From: Stictocephala bisonia
Lineage: Eukaryota; Arthropoda; Insecta; Hemiptera; Membracidae
Length of the DNA stretch: 64,000 nt
NCBI GenBank assembly: GCA_035578905.1
Contig: JAQJVL010000521.1
Coordinates: forward strand, 124,001 to 188,000
Reading direction: 5' to 3'
Made by a program: the position numbers and the translations under genes. Under the pieces are notes generated by a model. That model was not told the DNA's origin. It made no database searches and saw nothing but the letters and a program-made list of their open reading frames with translations. Below are positions 36,468 to 47,224 of this stretch, piece by piece (the first letter of the stretch is position 1; each line of letters starts with the position of its first letter).

Positions 36468-36983
36468 CTGTTACAAAAAAACTGTTGGCTGCTACAAAAT
36501 CCAGACACAAGTCATAGAATCACAAGAAACACATAACTGTACATATGTACTTGATAAAAAAAATTAACGAGTAGCTTCAATAATTGAAGAATCGCAAATG
36601 TACTTTTGTAAGGTGGGTGCATTTTAATTATTTAGAAATATATACTAGAAGGTAGTAAATTAAGTATAAGAATAGTCTAGTTTAAATTTTTGTCTAGAAA
36701 TTACCAAGACAAAAATTCAATCATACTGAACTTAAAAAATGTCTGTTTTATTTTTAATTGCTCTTTTATTCACTTAAAATAAGGTATGCCTTATTAAAAC
36801 AAGATATACCTACAAAAGCCTTTAATTGTGATTCAAACTAGTTAATATTACTATTTTTTGCTAATTGAGAAAAAGTGAAATGCTGCTTATTACTTCATTA
36901 TGAAGAGTTAAATATTATTAGTCAAATATAATCAGTAAATTGCAATAAAATATCTGCATTGAATTTCTTGTTTATTAAGAAAG

Positions 36984-37359
36984 TTAGGTTAAAGGGCACT
37001 AGGCCAGGAATTAGTATAGTAGAGAGATAGGACATCAGCAAACTTACCTTAAAAGACAAGTTCACTAACATCAGAGTAGTAGTCACAAACACAAAGTAAA
37101 CATATCTCACAAATTTTCAACACCACAGGCATTTTCTTCAGGTGAGTAGAGGGAGTATTCTTGATGTGACCTACCCAGCAATAGAGGAAGTCATTTCAGT
37201 GTCTCTCTCTTTCTCTCCCTCTACTCACCTGAAGAAAATGCCTGTGGTGTTGAAAATTTGTGAGATATGTCTACTTTGTGTTTGTGACTACTACTCTGAT
37301 GTTAGTGAACTTGTCTTTTAAGGTAAGTTTGCTGATGTCCTATCTCTCTAATATACTAA
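36984..37359 (-). mobile_element. Foldback element copy 1, with 16-bp target duplication
   Basis: Arms of about 150 bp (from TAGTATAGTAGAGAGATAGG to GTGAGTAGAG, and their reverse complement ending CTATCTCTCTAATATACTA) form a near-perfect hairpin. The central spacer is about 75 bp and contains a CT-rich run. One end carries an unpaired tail that reads TTAGGTTAAAGGGCACTAGG on the plus strand. Direct repeats TTGTTTATTAAGAAAG at 36968-36983 and 37360-37375 flank the whole unit. Such a long duplication is unlike TA, TTAA or 8-bp cut-and-paste families and points to target-primed insertion. Confidence 0.8.
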
Positions 37360-37375
37360 TTGTTTATTAAGAAAG

Positions 37376-38128
37376 TATTCATATGCTGTTTTAGCTCATA
37401 AAGATAGTGTAATACAATTTTGAAACTTTATCAGTCTCATAATCTTTCCACACTGCATAATTCAATGCATAAAAGCACCGCTATTAATAATTTTTGTTTT
37501 AAGTATAAAACAATTGAAACCACAACCAAGTACCCTGAGTCAGCTGTTACCAGACTTTTGTCAATCTCTTACGCTGTGGTTTCAGGCATCTGCAAGTGTA
37601 TAAATTTGATGTAAATAGCTTTTACAATATTTTTTTGTACAAATTCAAAGAATTTGTGAATATTTCACAAACGTGAGCATTTATCATAATTTTCTAAACT
37701 CCAAATATTCCCCCAAAAAAACTTTTACTATCAATAACTGTGTGGACATTTTATTTATAATATATTCTTAAAACTACGTGTGTAAAACACTTAACTGGCT
37801 TTTAAACAATATACATTTTTAAAAGTGATTAAATATCAAAATATAAATAAATAAAACAATAGTAAAACCTTTTTTGGCTGCTGCATGTACTTTTTGGGGT
37901 AAAACTAAAATTTCCTTGTAGTGTGTATTTTTAGTTGTGTTGTTAGAAATATAATGTTTTAAAGGTCTTTGACAATAACAAAAATAAATGTACCTTTTAT
38001 TCATTTTATTTTATTATTTTACCGTGAATAATTAATGATTTGTTTCTATTATGGAAAAATTAAAACGATTACTTTTTTTACTTGTGCAATTTAATTTTCT
38101 TGTAAATAATAAATGCATGACCAACACA
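37376..38128. other. Intronic AT-rich sequence
   Basis: Nothing recognisable. The small ORFs at 37420-37614 and 37819-38004 have no supporting features. Confidence 0.45.
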
Positions 38129-38130
38129 TA

Positions 38131-39055
38131 CGAGATACGTCCAGAAAGTAAGTTCCTTTTGGCTGGTAAAATGAAACAAATGGGTAAACAAAAATTTGAT
38201 TTATTGTATGAGAATCTGCTTAATGTAAACTATTGTTCAACAAAGTTTCCACCATTCTGTAAGCATTTATCATAGCGTGGCACTAGCTTTCCTATATCTT
38301 TGTCATAAAAGTTTACCCCCTGTGACTTTAACCAAGTAGAAACATGTTCTTTAAACTCATCGTCGTCATCGAATATATATCCAGTGTTATTGGATGTAAG
38401 GTTTAAGAACAAGTAGTAGTCACTAGGAGCAAGGTTCAGACTGTATGGAAGATGGTTGAGTTGCTCTCTTCCAAATTCATCTAGAAGTTGTTCTGTGAGG
38501 GCGAGCATTGTTGTGCAACAAAACAATATTGCTAGACAGAATTCCACAGCGCTTAATCTGTATTACATGGCGCAGTTTCCTAAGCATTCCACAGTAAACA
38601 GCGGTAATTAATTCACCCCATAGTAGATAGTCTAGTAAAAGAACACCATGTCTAATCCAAAAATAAAGTGCACATGAGGTCTGTTTGTCAACATTGGCTT
38701 TGATTATTTTCTTCGCTGATGATGTGCGTTCGTCCATCAATTCCGCTCCAACCATTGAATCACTCATTACATTAGGTCAATAAACTGTACAAAACTGTAT
38801 ATGAATTTCAACTGTTTTAATGTTTCTCGCATTGAGAAACCTAATTACAGATCTAATCTCAAAATCAGCGGGATTTTAAACTAACTTCGACACTTTAAAG
38901 AGGCAATATGACCCGAAAACTACAAGTACGTGGCTCAAGATGGCGTCAGCTGCTTTTTAATAAGACAGTAATAGGGCTGCGCATGCGCGGAACTGCACTC
39001 ACTACCCTGTAATGGCGATACATACAAATAGAACTTACTTTCTGGACCTCCCTCG
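38131..39055 (-). mobile_element. Mariner element, internally deleted, 925 bp
   Basis: The ends read CGAGATACGTCCAGAAAGTA on the left and, inwards from the right, CGAGGGAGGTCCAGAAAGTA. TA flanks both sides (38129-38130, 39056-39057). A full mariner is about 1.3 kb, so roughly 0.4 kb is missing. The transposase is on the minus strand. It lies within a TMEM165 intron, in the same orientation as the gene. Confidence 0.88.
38230..38767 (-). pseudogene. Mariner transposase remnant
   Basis: Two minus-strand frames join in the region 38477-38547. One contains GAELMDERTSSAKKI and FWIRHGVLLLDYLLWGE up to VLLHNNARPHR. The other contains FGREQLNHLPYSLNLAPSDY, DDDDEFKEHVSTWL and KLVPRYDKCLQNGGNFVE at the C-terminus. 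These are the mariner DD34D core and C-terminal motifs. The N-terminal helix-turn-helix part has been deleted. The second catalytic Asp is lost, with HNNARPH in place of HDNARPH. The third catalytic Asp (APSDY) is present. It is inactive. Confidence 0.85.
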
Positions 39056-39057
39056 TA

Positions 39058-39909
39058 TATTCAATATTTAGCAAAATACAAAATGACTATGTTTAATATA
39101 TTATTAAATTTTACTTTTGCTTGGAATTAATGGCTAAGTTTGTCTCAAGAATATGTGTTAGAACTTTTACATGAATGTACACAAAATACCACAAAAATGT
39201 TGTAGCAGTTAATATTCTATAATAATTTATTGCATCATGAAAAGGGTTATCACCAAGATAAAATATATTAATCATCAATGACATTAACATATTGATGTCA
39301 TTAAATTCATTGTTTACAAAAGTTATGAGTCTTTAAATTAGGAGTGTATGATTGTTCTGCTGATTTTTTATCAGTCTACAGGATACAAACGATACTATAT
39401 TATTTTGGCTGGTATTAATGAAATATGTTGCATATATTTTCTTTTTATAAACAATGAGGTGCCTAATTTTGTTGTTGTAAGCATTACATTTGACAAAATT
39501 TACAAAATATAATTGTAAAATATAGAGAGCAATTTAAGTGATCGTTTCATGACTAGTTTCCTAAATTATTGTGTTATAGGCTTTAGTTGGAATAATTTAG
39601 TTGGAAATAATTACTGAGTAAAAACTGTAATATAGCCTCTTACAATTCTTACAGTATGATATAATGTTTGTATAAACTTATAGTTTAACAAATTGAAACT
39701 GACTAGACAATTGGTCTGTTTAGGGGGGGGACGTGTAAATTACTAAAAGCAAAGCAAGTTTCTTGAATCAATAGAATTAGGATTAGTATATTTCCAAATT
39801 AAATTTTAACCTACATATTAATTTTTTCATTTTTTATAATCTACAGTTGTGGTTACTGAGAGGATATGATTTTAAAATATAATGATTTTTATTTTTTAAA
39901 ATCCTAATA
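39058..39909. other. Intronic AT-rich sequence
   Basis: No gene or repeat end was recognised; an eight-base G run at about 39724 is the only local oddity. Confidence 0.4.
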
Positions 39910-39913
39910 TTAA

Positions 39914-40852
39914 CCTTTTCCATCCCAGCATTCGGTTTTCTGAACGTTTGTAATATTTTCCAAAACTCCCAGTGTCCTGTTCACTGGACGCCCGAAAAAT
40001 GTTCTTAAAACCCCAACGTCCGGTTTCCCGGACATTTAGAAAATAGTTTTTTATAAATATTTATTCATTTGAAATATATATAAAACAATAATATATAAAT
40101 GTTCGGAATAACAATTTCTATTATGAAAACATTACTTTGTTACAATAGAATGCTTTATTATAGTACAACAACTTGTATTATTTTGTTACCTTTGTTTTGC
40201 ATTAATAGCTGAGTGTTGATTTTCGTCAGATGTGATCATCAGCTGAGGTTAATTGTTGTTTCATGACTGATGTGATTGTTTGTATAGTATAAGAGGTAAA
40301 AATAGCTTAAATAAAACCTAGTAGGTTGCCAATAAGTTATAATACAATCGCTAATTGCGTGTATGACGAGAGTGATGAATCAGACTATATATATGGCTTA
40401 GTTGTTATGCGTAGGATACAAACTCGAAATGCAGTGTTTTTTTAAAAGAGCCATAACTTTTTTCATTTTAAACGTAGCATCGTGAAATATGAATTTCTTT
40501 GAAGATAAATGGTGTTTTAAATAGTGTTATTAGTTCTGGTAAATGAATTGTTTAGTGCCATCCACAATGCAACAAACTCAACAAATTAAAAAATTTTTTT
40601 AAAAATATGTAGGTCTAATTACTAAAAAAGTGTAATAAAAAAAATGTATATATTTTTAAAGCCCTTTTTTATTTTGTTTTATATTTTAGATAATCTCTTT
40701 AGAAAATTAATAAAACCCAAAATAATAAATAAAATTTTGAGTAAAATGCGACAAAATCGACTAAAAGAGCCTAGGCTTTTTGGGTATATCAAATATGAAA
40801 ATAAAAGGGATTTTTGTAGCAACTTTTAAAAAACTTTATAGGATGGAAAGGC
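39914..40852. mobile_element. piggyBac-like MITE with hairpin array, 939 bp
   Basis: TTAA flanks both ends (39910-39913, 40853-40856). The ends are CCTTTTCCATCC and, inwards from the right, GCCTTTCCATCC. Near the left end, three short inverted motifs (TTCGGTTTTCTGAA, GTCCTGTTCACTGGAC, GTCCGGTTTCCCGGAC) recur at intervals of about 40-60 bp, separated by AAAACCCCAA-like text. This is the same layout as the element at 22484, with different motif sequence. The rest is AT-rich without coding capacity. Confidence 0.72.
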
Positions 40853-40856
40853 TTAA

Positions 40857-41190
40857 AACAATCTTTTGTTTTGTTAAAATAGACAGAAAAGAACGAGTGA
40901 GCCAAGAAGTCCTGTGCAAGTATTAGGGGTATTTATAAGAAGAGGAAAGGAGGGCGAAAGGAAGATAATGGAAGAGGTAGATAGACATACTACAAACTGA
41001 ATTTTCACAACTTTTATAGCAATGCCTGAAAAATTTAATTACCATATCTCAGAGAAAAATGAAGGAATGGTGATTGTTTTCATACAATGTTCAACAAATT
41101 ATTACGATCTGCCTAATTTATTTTCTATTGTTGTTATTGGTCTTCTGATTTGTAATACCCACATTTAAATTACCTATAGTCAATAGTCAA
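40857..41190. other. Intronic AT-rich sequence
   Basis: Nothing recognisable between the MITE and the LINE 3' end. Confidence 0.4.
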
Positions 41191-42890
41191 TTTTTTATTC
41201 ACATAACGTTTACAATACAGCAAAAGCTGAAAAAAACAGGTGAATAGTCAAAATTATAAGAACAAAGTTACATTCAAGATCTCTTAAAACTACAATAAAT
41301 GACACAAATTACTGATTTTAAAGTATGATACTGTACTATAATATTACAAAACATCTTCCAAGAACTCTTTTACACTATAATAAGCTTTACTGACAAGTAG
41401 TTTAGTAACTTCTTTTTTAAATAAACAAACTTTTTCAATAGACTTAATTTTTTGTGGGATTTTATTATACAATTTTCTTCCTAAATAATGAGGCAGTTTT
41501 TCTAGAGAAGCAAGCCTGTGAATGGGCAGCTGAAAATCATGTTTGTTTCTAGTCAAATAATTATGTTGGTTATTTTCATTCATAAAATTTTCAAAATTAT
41601 TTTTGACAAATAGTAAACATTTTAAAATGTATAAAGAAGGTAGTGTTCAAATTTTAAGTTCAGTAAATATTTTTCTACAAGATTTGTTATTGTCAGAGAC
41701 GGTCATAATTCTAAGATTTTTTTTTGAATTTTGAAAATGGTTTCAGTATTTGAGCTGTTACCCCAGAATTCTATTCCATATTGCATCCTTGAAACAAATA
41801 ACGAAAAATATACTATTAACTTTGTTTTAAGGTCAGTTATATTCTGTAAAATTTGCATCTGAAAACAAATTGTATTGAGACCTTTTGCTAAACTACATAT
41901 ATGCTCATTCCAATTTAAATTATTTTGTATTTTCATTCCTAAAAATGCTGTAGAATCAATGTTCTTTATATCTGTACCCTTAAAACTTATTCGTAAGTCA
42001 TAATTTCCCCTATTTTGTCTTGTCTTAAAATGTATTATTTGAGTTTTTGTGCAATTAAGTGTAAGACCATTGGCCATAAACCAACTGTTAAGTTCTTCAA
42101 AAATACTGTTCAATAAATTCTGTAATATACTAGAATTTTTAGATTTCAGTAAGGCAGTGGTATCGTCTTCATATAATATGAGTTTGGAAAGAAGGTTAGA
42201 AGGCAGATCATTAACATATATTAGAAACAAAAGAGGTCCCAATATTGATCCCTGGGGAACACCAGTATTAAGTAAGATTTCAGCCAATTCAAAGATGTTT
42301 TAGAAATATTGTAATGTTTGAGTTTTGACAATAAGATATCATGCACTACACAGTCAAATGCTTTAGACAGATCACAGAAAATCCCAGCTACACTCTTCGA
42401 TCTGTCCAAGCCACATCCAATTTCCCACAGAAGATCTGCTATTGCAAAAGCTGTATTTCTCCCTGACCTAAATCCATATTGTTCATTTACAAAAATATTG
42501 TTAGTCTAAAAAAATCAGATAACTGCTCAAAAGCTATTTTTTCAAACACTTTAGAAACTGCTGGCAAAACTGACACAGGTCGATAATTTTCGGATAAAGT
42601 TTTATTTCCCTTTTTAAAAAGAGGCTTGATTTCTGCAAATTTTAATTGATAAGGGAAAATCCTTCTTTAAAAAGACTGATTAATTATCACACTTAAAGGT
42701 TCAGCAACAATTTTGCTAACACTTCTAAGAAGTACTTTTGTAGGTATTTCATCCCAGCCTGCAGACATTTTATTTTTCAAAGACAAAATTATTTTTTCAG
42801 TTTGTTTACTTGAGATTGGTTTGAAAACAAAAGGTGGAATACTGATGTCTAATTTTCAAATGAAACCCCTAATTTATATTGCTAGTATAT
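41191..42890 (-). pseudogene. Jockey/CR1-like LINE, 5'-truncated
   Basis: On the minus strand the piece begins at about 42890 in the RT N-terminal region (IILSLKNKMSAGWDEIPTKV, AEPLSVIINQSFKEGF). It continues through EQYGFRSGRNTAFAIADLLW (42430-42500) and GIFCDLSKAFDCVVHDILLS (42221-42409), then GVPQGSILGPLLFLIYVNDL at 41703-42287. It finishes with HNYLTRNKHDFQLPIHRLAS at 41344-41583 and a 3' end GTGAATAAAA. The catalytic box reads YEDD instead of YADD. Frameshifts occur between 42280 and 42660 and near 41640. It is fairly well preserved for a dead LINE. Confidence 0.85.
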
Positions 42891-42910
42891 CGGAGATCAG
42901 TATATTCTCC

Positions 42911-42950
42911 AATATACTAATTCCTGGCCGTGCCCTTTAACCTGACCTAA
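42911..42950 (+). repeat. Foldback-family tail fragment
   Basis: AATATACTAATTCCTGGCC, followed by GTGCCCTTTAACCTGACCTA, is the reverse complement of the unpaired tail seen at the left of copies 36984 and 46731. No hairpin arm is attached here, so this is an isolated end of the same family. Confidence 0.65.
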
Positions 42951-43816
42951 TTTATATTGTGTGAATGAAAATGTAGCTCTGCACTCTGTGAATTTTTTAT
43001 ATTTAAATATACTAAAACTTTTTGTTTTTGTTTATTTAAATGGAAATATTTTAGTTTATTGTTTTTCATGGAATTTACCATGTAAAAGCTCATATGATTG
43101 AATTTATTGGTACATACAAAAAAGAAAAAGTGTCGGTATTCTTTTATGAAAAAAACTGGAGGTGACTTTTTTAGATGAAGAACTGGATGGCCTATGCTTA
43201 AATGTGTATTATAAGAACAACTGAAAGAGGTTAAAACAGAACTCAGTTCTGTAGCTATTTCCAATAGATTCATACATTACCTTTAACTAATTATGAGAAT
43301 AACTTTTGTTTGAATATAGTTTGTACATACTGCAATTTACTGTTAATATAAGGATATAAAGTTTCTTTAATTTTTTTTTATAAAAGTGTAAAACGTCATT
43401 TTCACAGAGAGAATTCAACTCAAATTTACTTTCTTCAATTGTTTCTAAATATTATTGGGAAACAGTGTTGGGATCGACTCCTACAAAAGATCTTCAAGCC
43501 TCAATGCTTGCTGTGATAAAATAATTTTCGTAATCTGGCAGAAACAACATTTTTCTAGCCAAACTAGTACAAACTTTATACTATTTTATACATACATAAC
43601 ATAAATATATATGAAATGTTAATAACTTAATTTGAATAGTCTGTTTTCAAAATGTTTATTTTTGTTTGCTAATGCATTAATTATTATTTTATAATGTAAA
43701 AACAGATAATAAGCTTGTGCCTTAAAAATCAGATAAATGTAATGTTAAATAAAGTTATTATCAAGCTCTGTAAGTGTTTTGTGGCTACTTGACATTATGT
43801 AATGGTGGTCGAGTAG
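42951..43816. other. Intronic AT-rich sequence
   Basis: No gene is supported. The minus-strand ORF 42947-43273 has no recognisable domain. Confidence 0.4.
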
Positions 43817-43818
43817 TA

Positions 43819-44929
43819 CAGTTGAATTTTGGTTACCCGAGCCCCGATTAACCGAGCTAGTCATCAAACGATGAAAAATAAACATAAAACTATTAATAAA
43901 AGGAAAACTATATCACAACGCATCATATAATCATTTGACAAGTAATCAGTGTTGGCTGTTGGTGGTAAAGACGCTGCAGGGCTGTCATAAAATGTATTGA
44001 TGCTATTTTACCCTACTATAGAAATAATTTCCCCAACCAAATGCATTCACTCATGACACATCACCACCTTACCCATCCGCTTAGTCGACTCTGCTCTCAC
44101 ACTAAATGTGGTTGTTTTAGTCTGTTGACTTTTGTGATTTTACAATACAATATTGGAAAAATTGTTGTAATTTATTGTTATTACTGTTATTGTTCAATAC
44201 TTTATTCAGGTGTTTTGATATGAGTGGTAAACGGTTAAAAGTTGCTTATCTTATAACGAAATTGAAATGATGAATCAATCAGTGTTTTCGTTGCAAATGT
44301 GTATGACAAATATGTGGTATTGATAAGATAATTTTGTTCCGTTAAAATGTTGAATGGTTCCCTGCACTATTAAAGAAAGCAATGCAGATTGCGTTAAACG
44401 ACAGGATAAATACGATAATTTTGTTCGGTAATCAGACTGAACAGGACCTGCACTTAAAACCTAGACACAAACAGTACTACCGTGGACCTGTATGAAATAC
44501 GAAAGATGAGATAATGATATTGGAAGATCAGTTAACAAGAATGAAGGGATTCCGCTTTCGTAGTCAACAAATGTAACATTACAGGAAATTGCCCATCCAC
44601 AATGCTGCCTATGGACATACATTAGATCTTTACCGTTAAATTCTATTACTGAATTGTAGTTTTTTACACACTGTTGTAGAGTTTCAAAATGGAATAGTAA
44701 TTATTCCCAACTTCTTGTCATCCTGTGGTAATATAACTTAAAAGACATAACCTATGTTCCTTCTTTTTCTACATTTACACTATTTTGAAATTTTTACTCG
44801 TAATAAACTTGTTTTTTACTTTTTTCACGGCTTTTACATTATTTTTACTATAACCTCCGTATTATCCAAGGTTTTACGTATCCGAGGTGGTCTCGGTTCA
44901 AATTACTTCAAATAACCGAGAGTCTACTG
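43819..44929 (+). mobile_element. Degenerate Tigger/pogo element, 1111 bp
   Basis: The ends are CAGTTGAATTTTGGTTACCC and, inwards from the right, CAGTAGACTCTCGGTTATTT. TA flanks at 43817-43818 and 44930-44931. Shortly inside (about 44220) a start codon is followed by S-G-K-R-L-K-V, like the beginning of pogo-type transposases, but stops follow at once. Most of the transposase is gone. It appears older than the elements at 12700 and 47225. Confidence 0.65.
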
Positions 44930-44931
44930 TA

Positions 44932-46715
44932 ATATTTGATGTCTAGGGGTGGTAGAGGGTAAAAATTGCACCTCAATTGTCCCTGCATTGACTCAGCATT
45001 GTAAGATGATTTGGAAGCTACAACTTCTGTGACCAATCCTGGTAACAAACACAGGAAAAAAAGGTGTCAGTATTCAATGTGCTAACTACACATTCCCGGG
45101 TGTTCAGCCGCATCGTCCTTATGGGCCATTCGTACAATATTGTTACTAATGTCTCATTTTGCTTTTGCTACTACTCCACAAAATATATATGACGTAAAGC
45201 AGAGATAGCATTACTGGAGAATATCAGACCTTTCCCTGCCAAAAAAAGTTTGACCAAATTTTTAATTTTATTTACATTAAATAAGATTCTATAATCTTGA
45301 TCATTTTGATCAACAATGTCTTTTTAACATCAATGAAACCAGAAACTGGTAGAAGCTAGAAATAACAGCTCTTGAGACAAAGCAATGGACATTCAATGTA
45401 TATAAAATATGCTACTGAATTTAACATCCGATCTAAAAAGAGGAATTAGGAAACTTGTTATGGGGATATGTATACAAAATATGCCAATTTTGAGTTATGT
45501 ATCTAGAAAGGTATAAATAGTGAGATATATTTTATTACATTTTTGAGAATATAGTGGACAAAAGGTACAAACCTATTGTAAAATAAAACTTCAAAAAATA
45601 TTTTTTAAGTATAACCAATTATTTTTTTATAAAAGATATCTTTATAAATTTTGATTTGAAATTTGCACCATTATTTTTGGCTAAATGAATAGATTATTAG
45701 TATATAAAATTGTCCTTGCTATATTTTATTATAAACGAGGGAGTTATTTATTTTTGCAGAATTTGTGGGACGAGGCAGACTAGAACAGTGAGGAAGAGAG
45801 AGGGAAGGGAAACACGTTGTATGTGTGTTGGTGAGAGAGGCTCTTTGCTACTCCTTGTAACAGTTGTGTGAAATGTAGAACTCAATTCCTTGGAGTGCTC
45901 AACTAAGTGCCTGAATGATCACCCTTAACCCTCCAGAAGCAGCCATTATCAATCAATGATAAGGTAACTGAATTGAAGTTATCATTATTCAAACACGATG
46001 TAATATAACAATCCGATCAAAATTGGAAAACAGGAGTTGAGAGATGGGTAGTTCACGAACGATCGAGTCAAATGAACTAGTCAGCTTAGTGAACGAGTAA
46101 ACAAGTCGTTCGTTATGATAAGAACTAGTTCAGTTCAAAGTGAACATCAGAGCTGGGAAGGAACACATTGAACAGACCTGACTTTCGTCTCACTGCAGTT
46201 AGCTGTTGTTCATTTCGTAAAATCGCAAAAGCCATCTCAGTCAGTACATAGTTTGTTATTAAGTTGCACTACGTACAAATACAGTTATAATTAACTGTTT
46301 ATATACAATACCAGATATCGTTTTACAGAAACTAATGTTGTAATTTTGGGGTACGGAAAACAGTTTCTCAATTAAATGATTTCTTTCTGAAGCCGTCTCT
46401 TTTGTTGTGCGACAATGTTGTTCAGTCGCACGTTATTCTGCTTTGGGGGACTGCGCCAACGCAGGATTAAGCAGAGTATACCAATTCCATATAACATATT
46501 ATTGTGAAATCTATTACATCATTTCCTGAGTTATTTAGCAACATTATTTCGTGAAAATTCAATCCAAATATGTTAAAAGAAAATAAATTATTGATGTATT
46601 GGAAGTTTGCTATCTTTAATACAATTACGACATCCGATATATCAAATGAATTTAAAAGTTTGAGTCAGTAAGAGACTTGGCTAATCATTTTATGTTTGTG
46701 CTATTAATTAATTAG
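44932..46715. other. Intronic sequence with a hAT-like end
   Basis: No gene is supported. AGAGATGGGTAGTTCACGAA at about 46040 resembles a hAT-type terminus, and GTTC/GAAC motifs follow to about 46180, but no matching opposite end was found. Confidence 0.35.
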
Positions 46716-46730
46716 TGACATTATATTAAG

Positions 46731-46956
46731 GTTAGGTTAAAGAGCACTAGGCCAGGAATTAGTATATTAGAGAGATAGGACATCAGCAAACTTACCTTAA
46801 AAGACTAGTTCACTAACATCAGAGTAGTAGTCACAAACCCAAAATAGACACAATCTCACAAATTTTCAACACCACAGGCATTTTCTTTAGGTGAGTAGAG
46901 GAATGCTCACCTGAAGAAAATGCCTGTGGTGTTAAAAAATTGTGAAATTGTATCTA
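46731..46956 (-). mobile_element. Foldback element copy 2, truncated
   Basis: It starts with the unpaired tail GTTAGGTTAAAGAGCACTAG, then the full left arm as in copy 1, and a turn at about 46890-46910. Only the first 50 or so bases of the right arm follow before an AAAT/AT microsatellite. Truncation of one arm at a microsatellite may reflect slippage or recombination. Confidence 0.75.
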
Positions 46957-46974
46957 TAAAAAATAAATAAATAA

Positions 46975-47030
<56 letters not shown>
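46957..47030. repeat. (AAAT)n and (AT)n microsatellite
   Basis: AAAT repeats lead into an uninterrupted AT run of about 50 bases. A much shorter version borders the matching inverted arm at 50764. Confidence 0.95.
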
Positions 47031-47034
<4 letters not shown>

Positions 47035-47156
47035 ATCATAATAATAAAGCCATATTGTACATAAATTTAAAAATCTGATCCTTATATTCTTAAGAAATGT
47101 CCATTGTGATGATGTATTGTTTGTTACAATTAAGGCCATTTCTTAATATAATGTCA
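47031..47156. repeat. Left arm of a nested palindrome
   Basis: These 126 bases are the reverse complement of 49801-49814 joined to 50652-50763, with one visible mismatch near 50710. The start AGTAATCATAATAATAAAGC pairs with GCTTTATTATTATGATTACT. The inner end AATATAATGTCA pairs with TGACATTATATT. This arm has no insertion, so it shows the pre-insertion sequence of the piggyBac site in the other arm. Confidence 0.9.
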
Positions 47157-47224
47157 GTATATTAGAGAGATAGGACATCAGCAAACTTACCTTAAAAGAC
47201 AAGTTTACTAACATCAGAGTAGTA

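Noticed and set aside
36274..36510. 78-codon minus-strand ORF over linker exon A
   Set aside because: Different frame from the phase-0 exon and no homology; a shadow.
36984..36994. TTAGG-containing tail of the foldback element as telomeric DNA
   Set aside because: Only one TTAGG followed by TTAAAG is present at each copy; no tandem TTAGG array, so no evidence for telomere-derived sequence.
46040..46180. Complete hAT element with GTTCACGAAC-like end
   Set aside because: No partner end or 8-bp duplication could be found; kept only as a possible remnant.
46954..47139. Minus-strand ORF starting MALIVTNNTSSQW, also at 50655-50873
   Set aside because: Both ORFs are the same inverted-arm DNA read in mirror copies; the extension is an (AT)n repeat. 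Similarity comes from the palindrome, not protein conservation.
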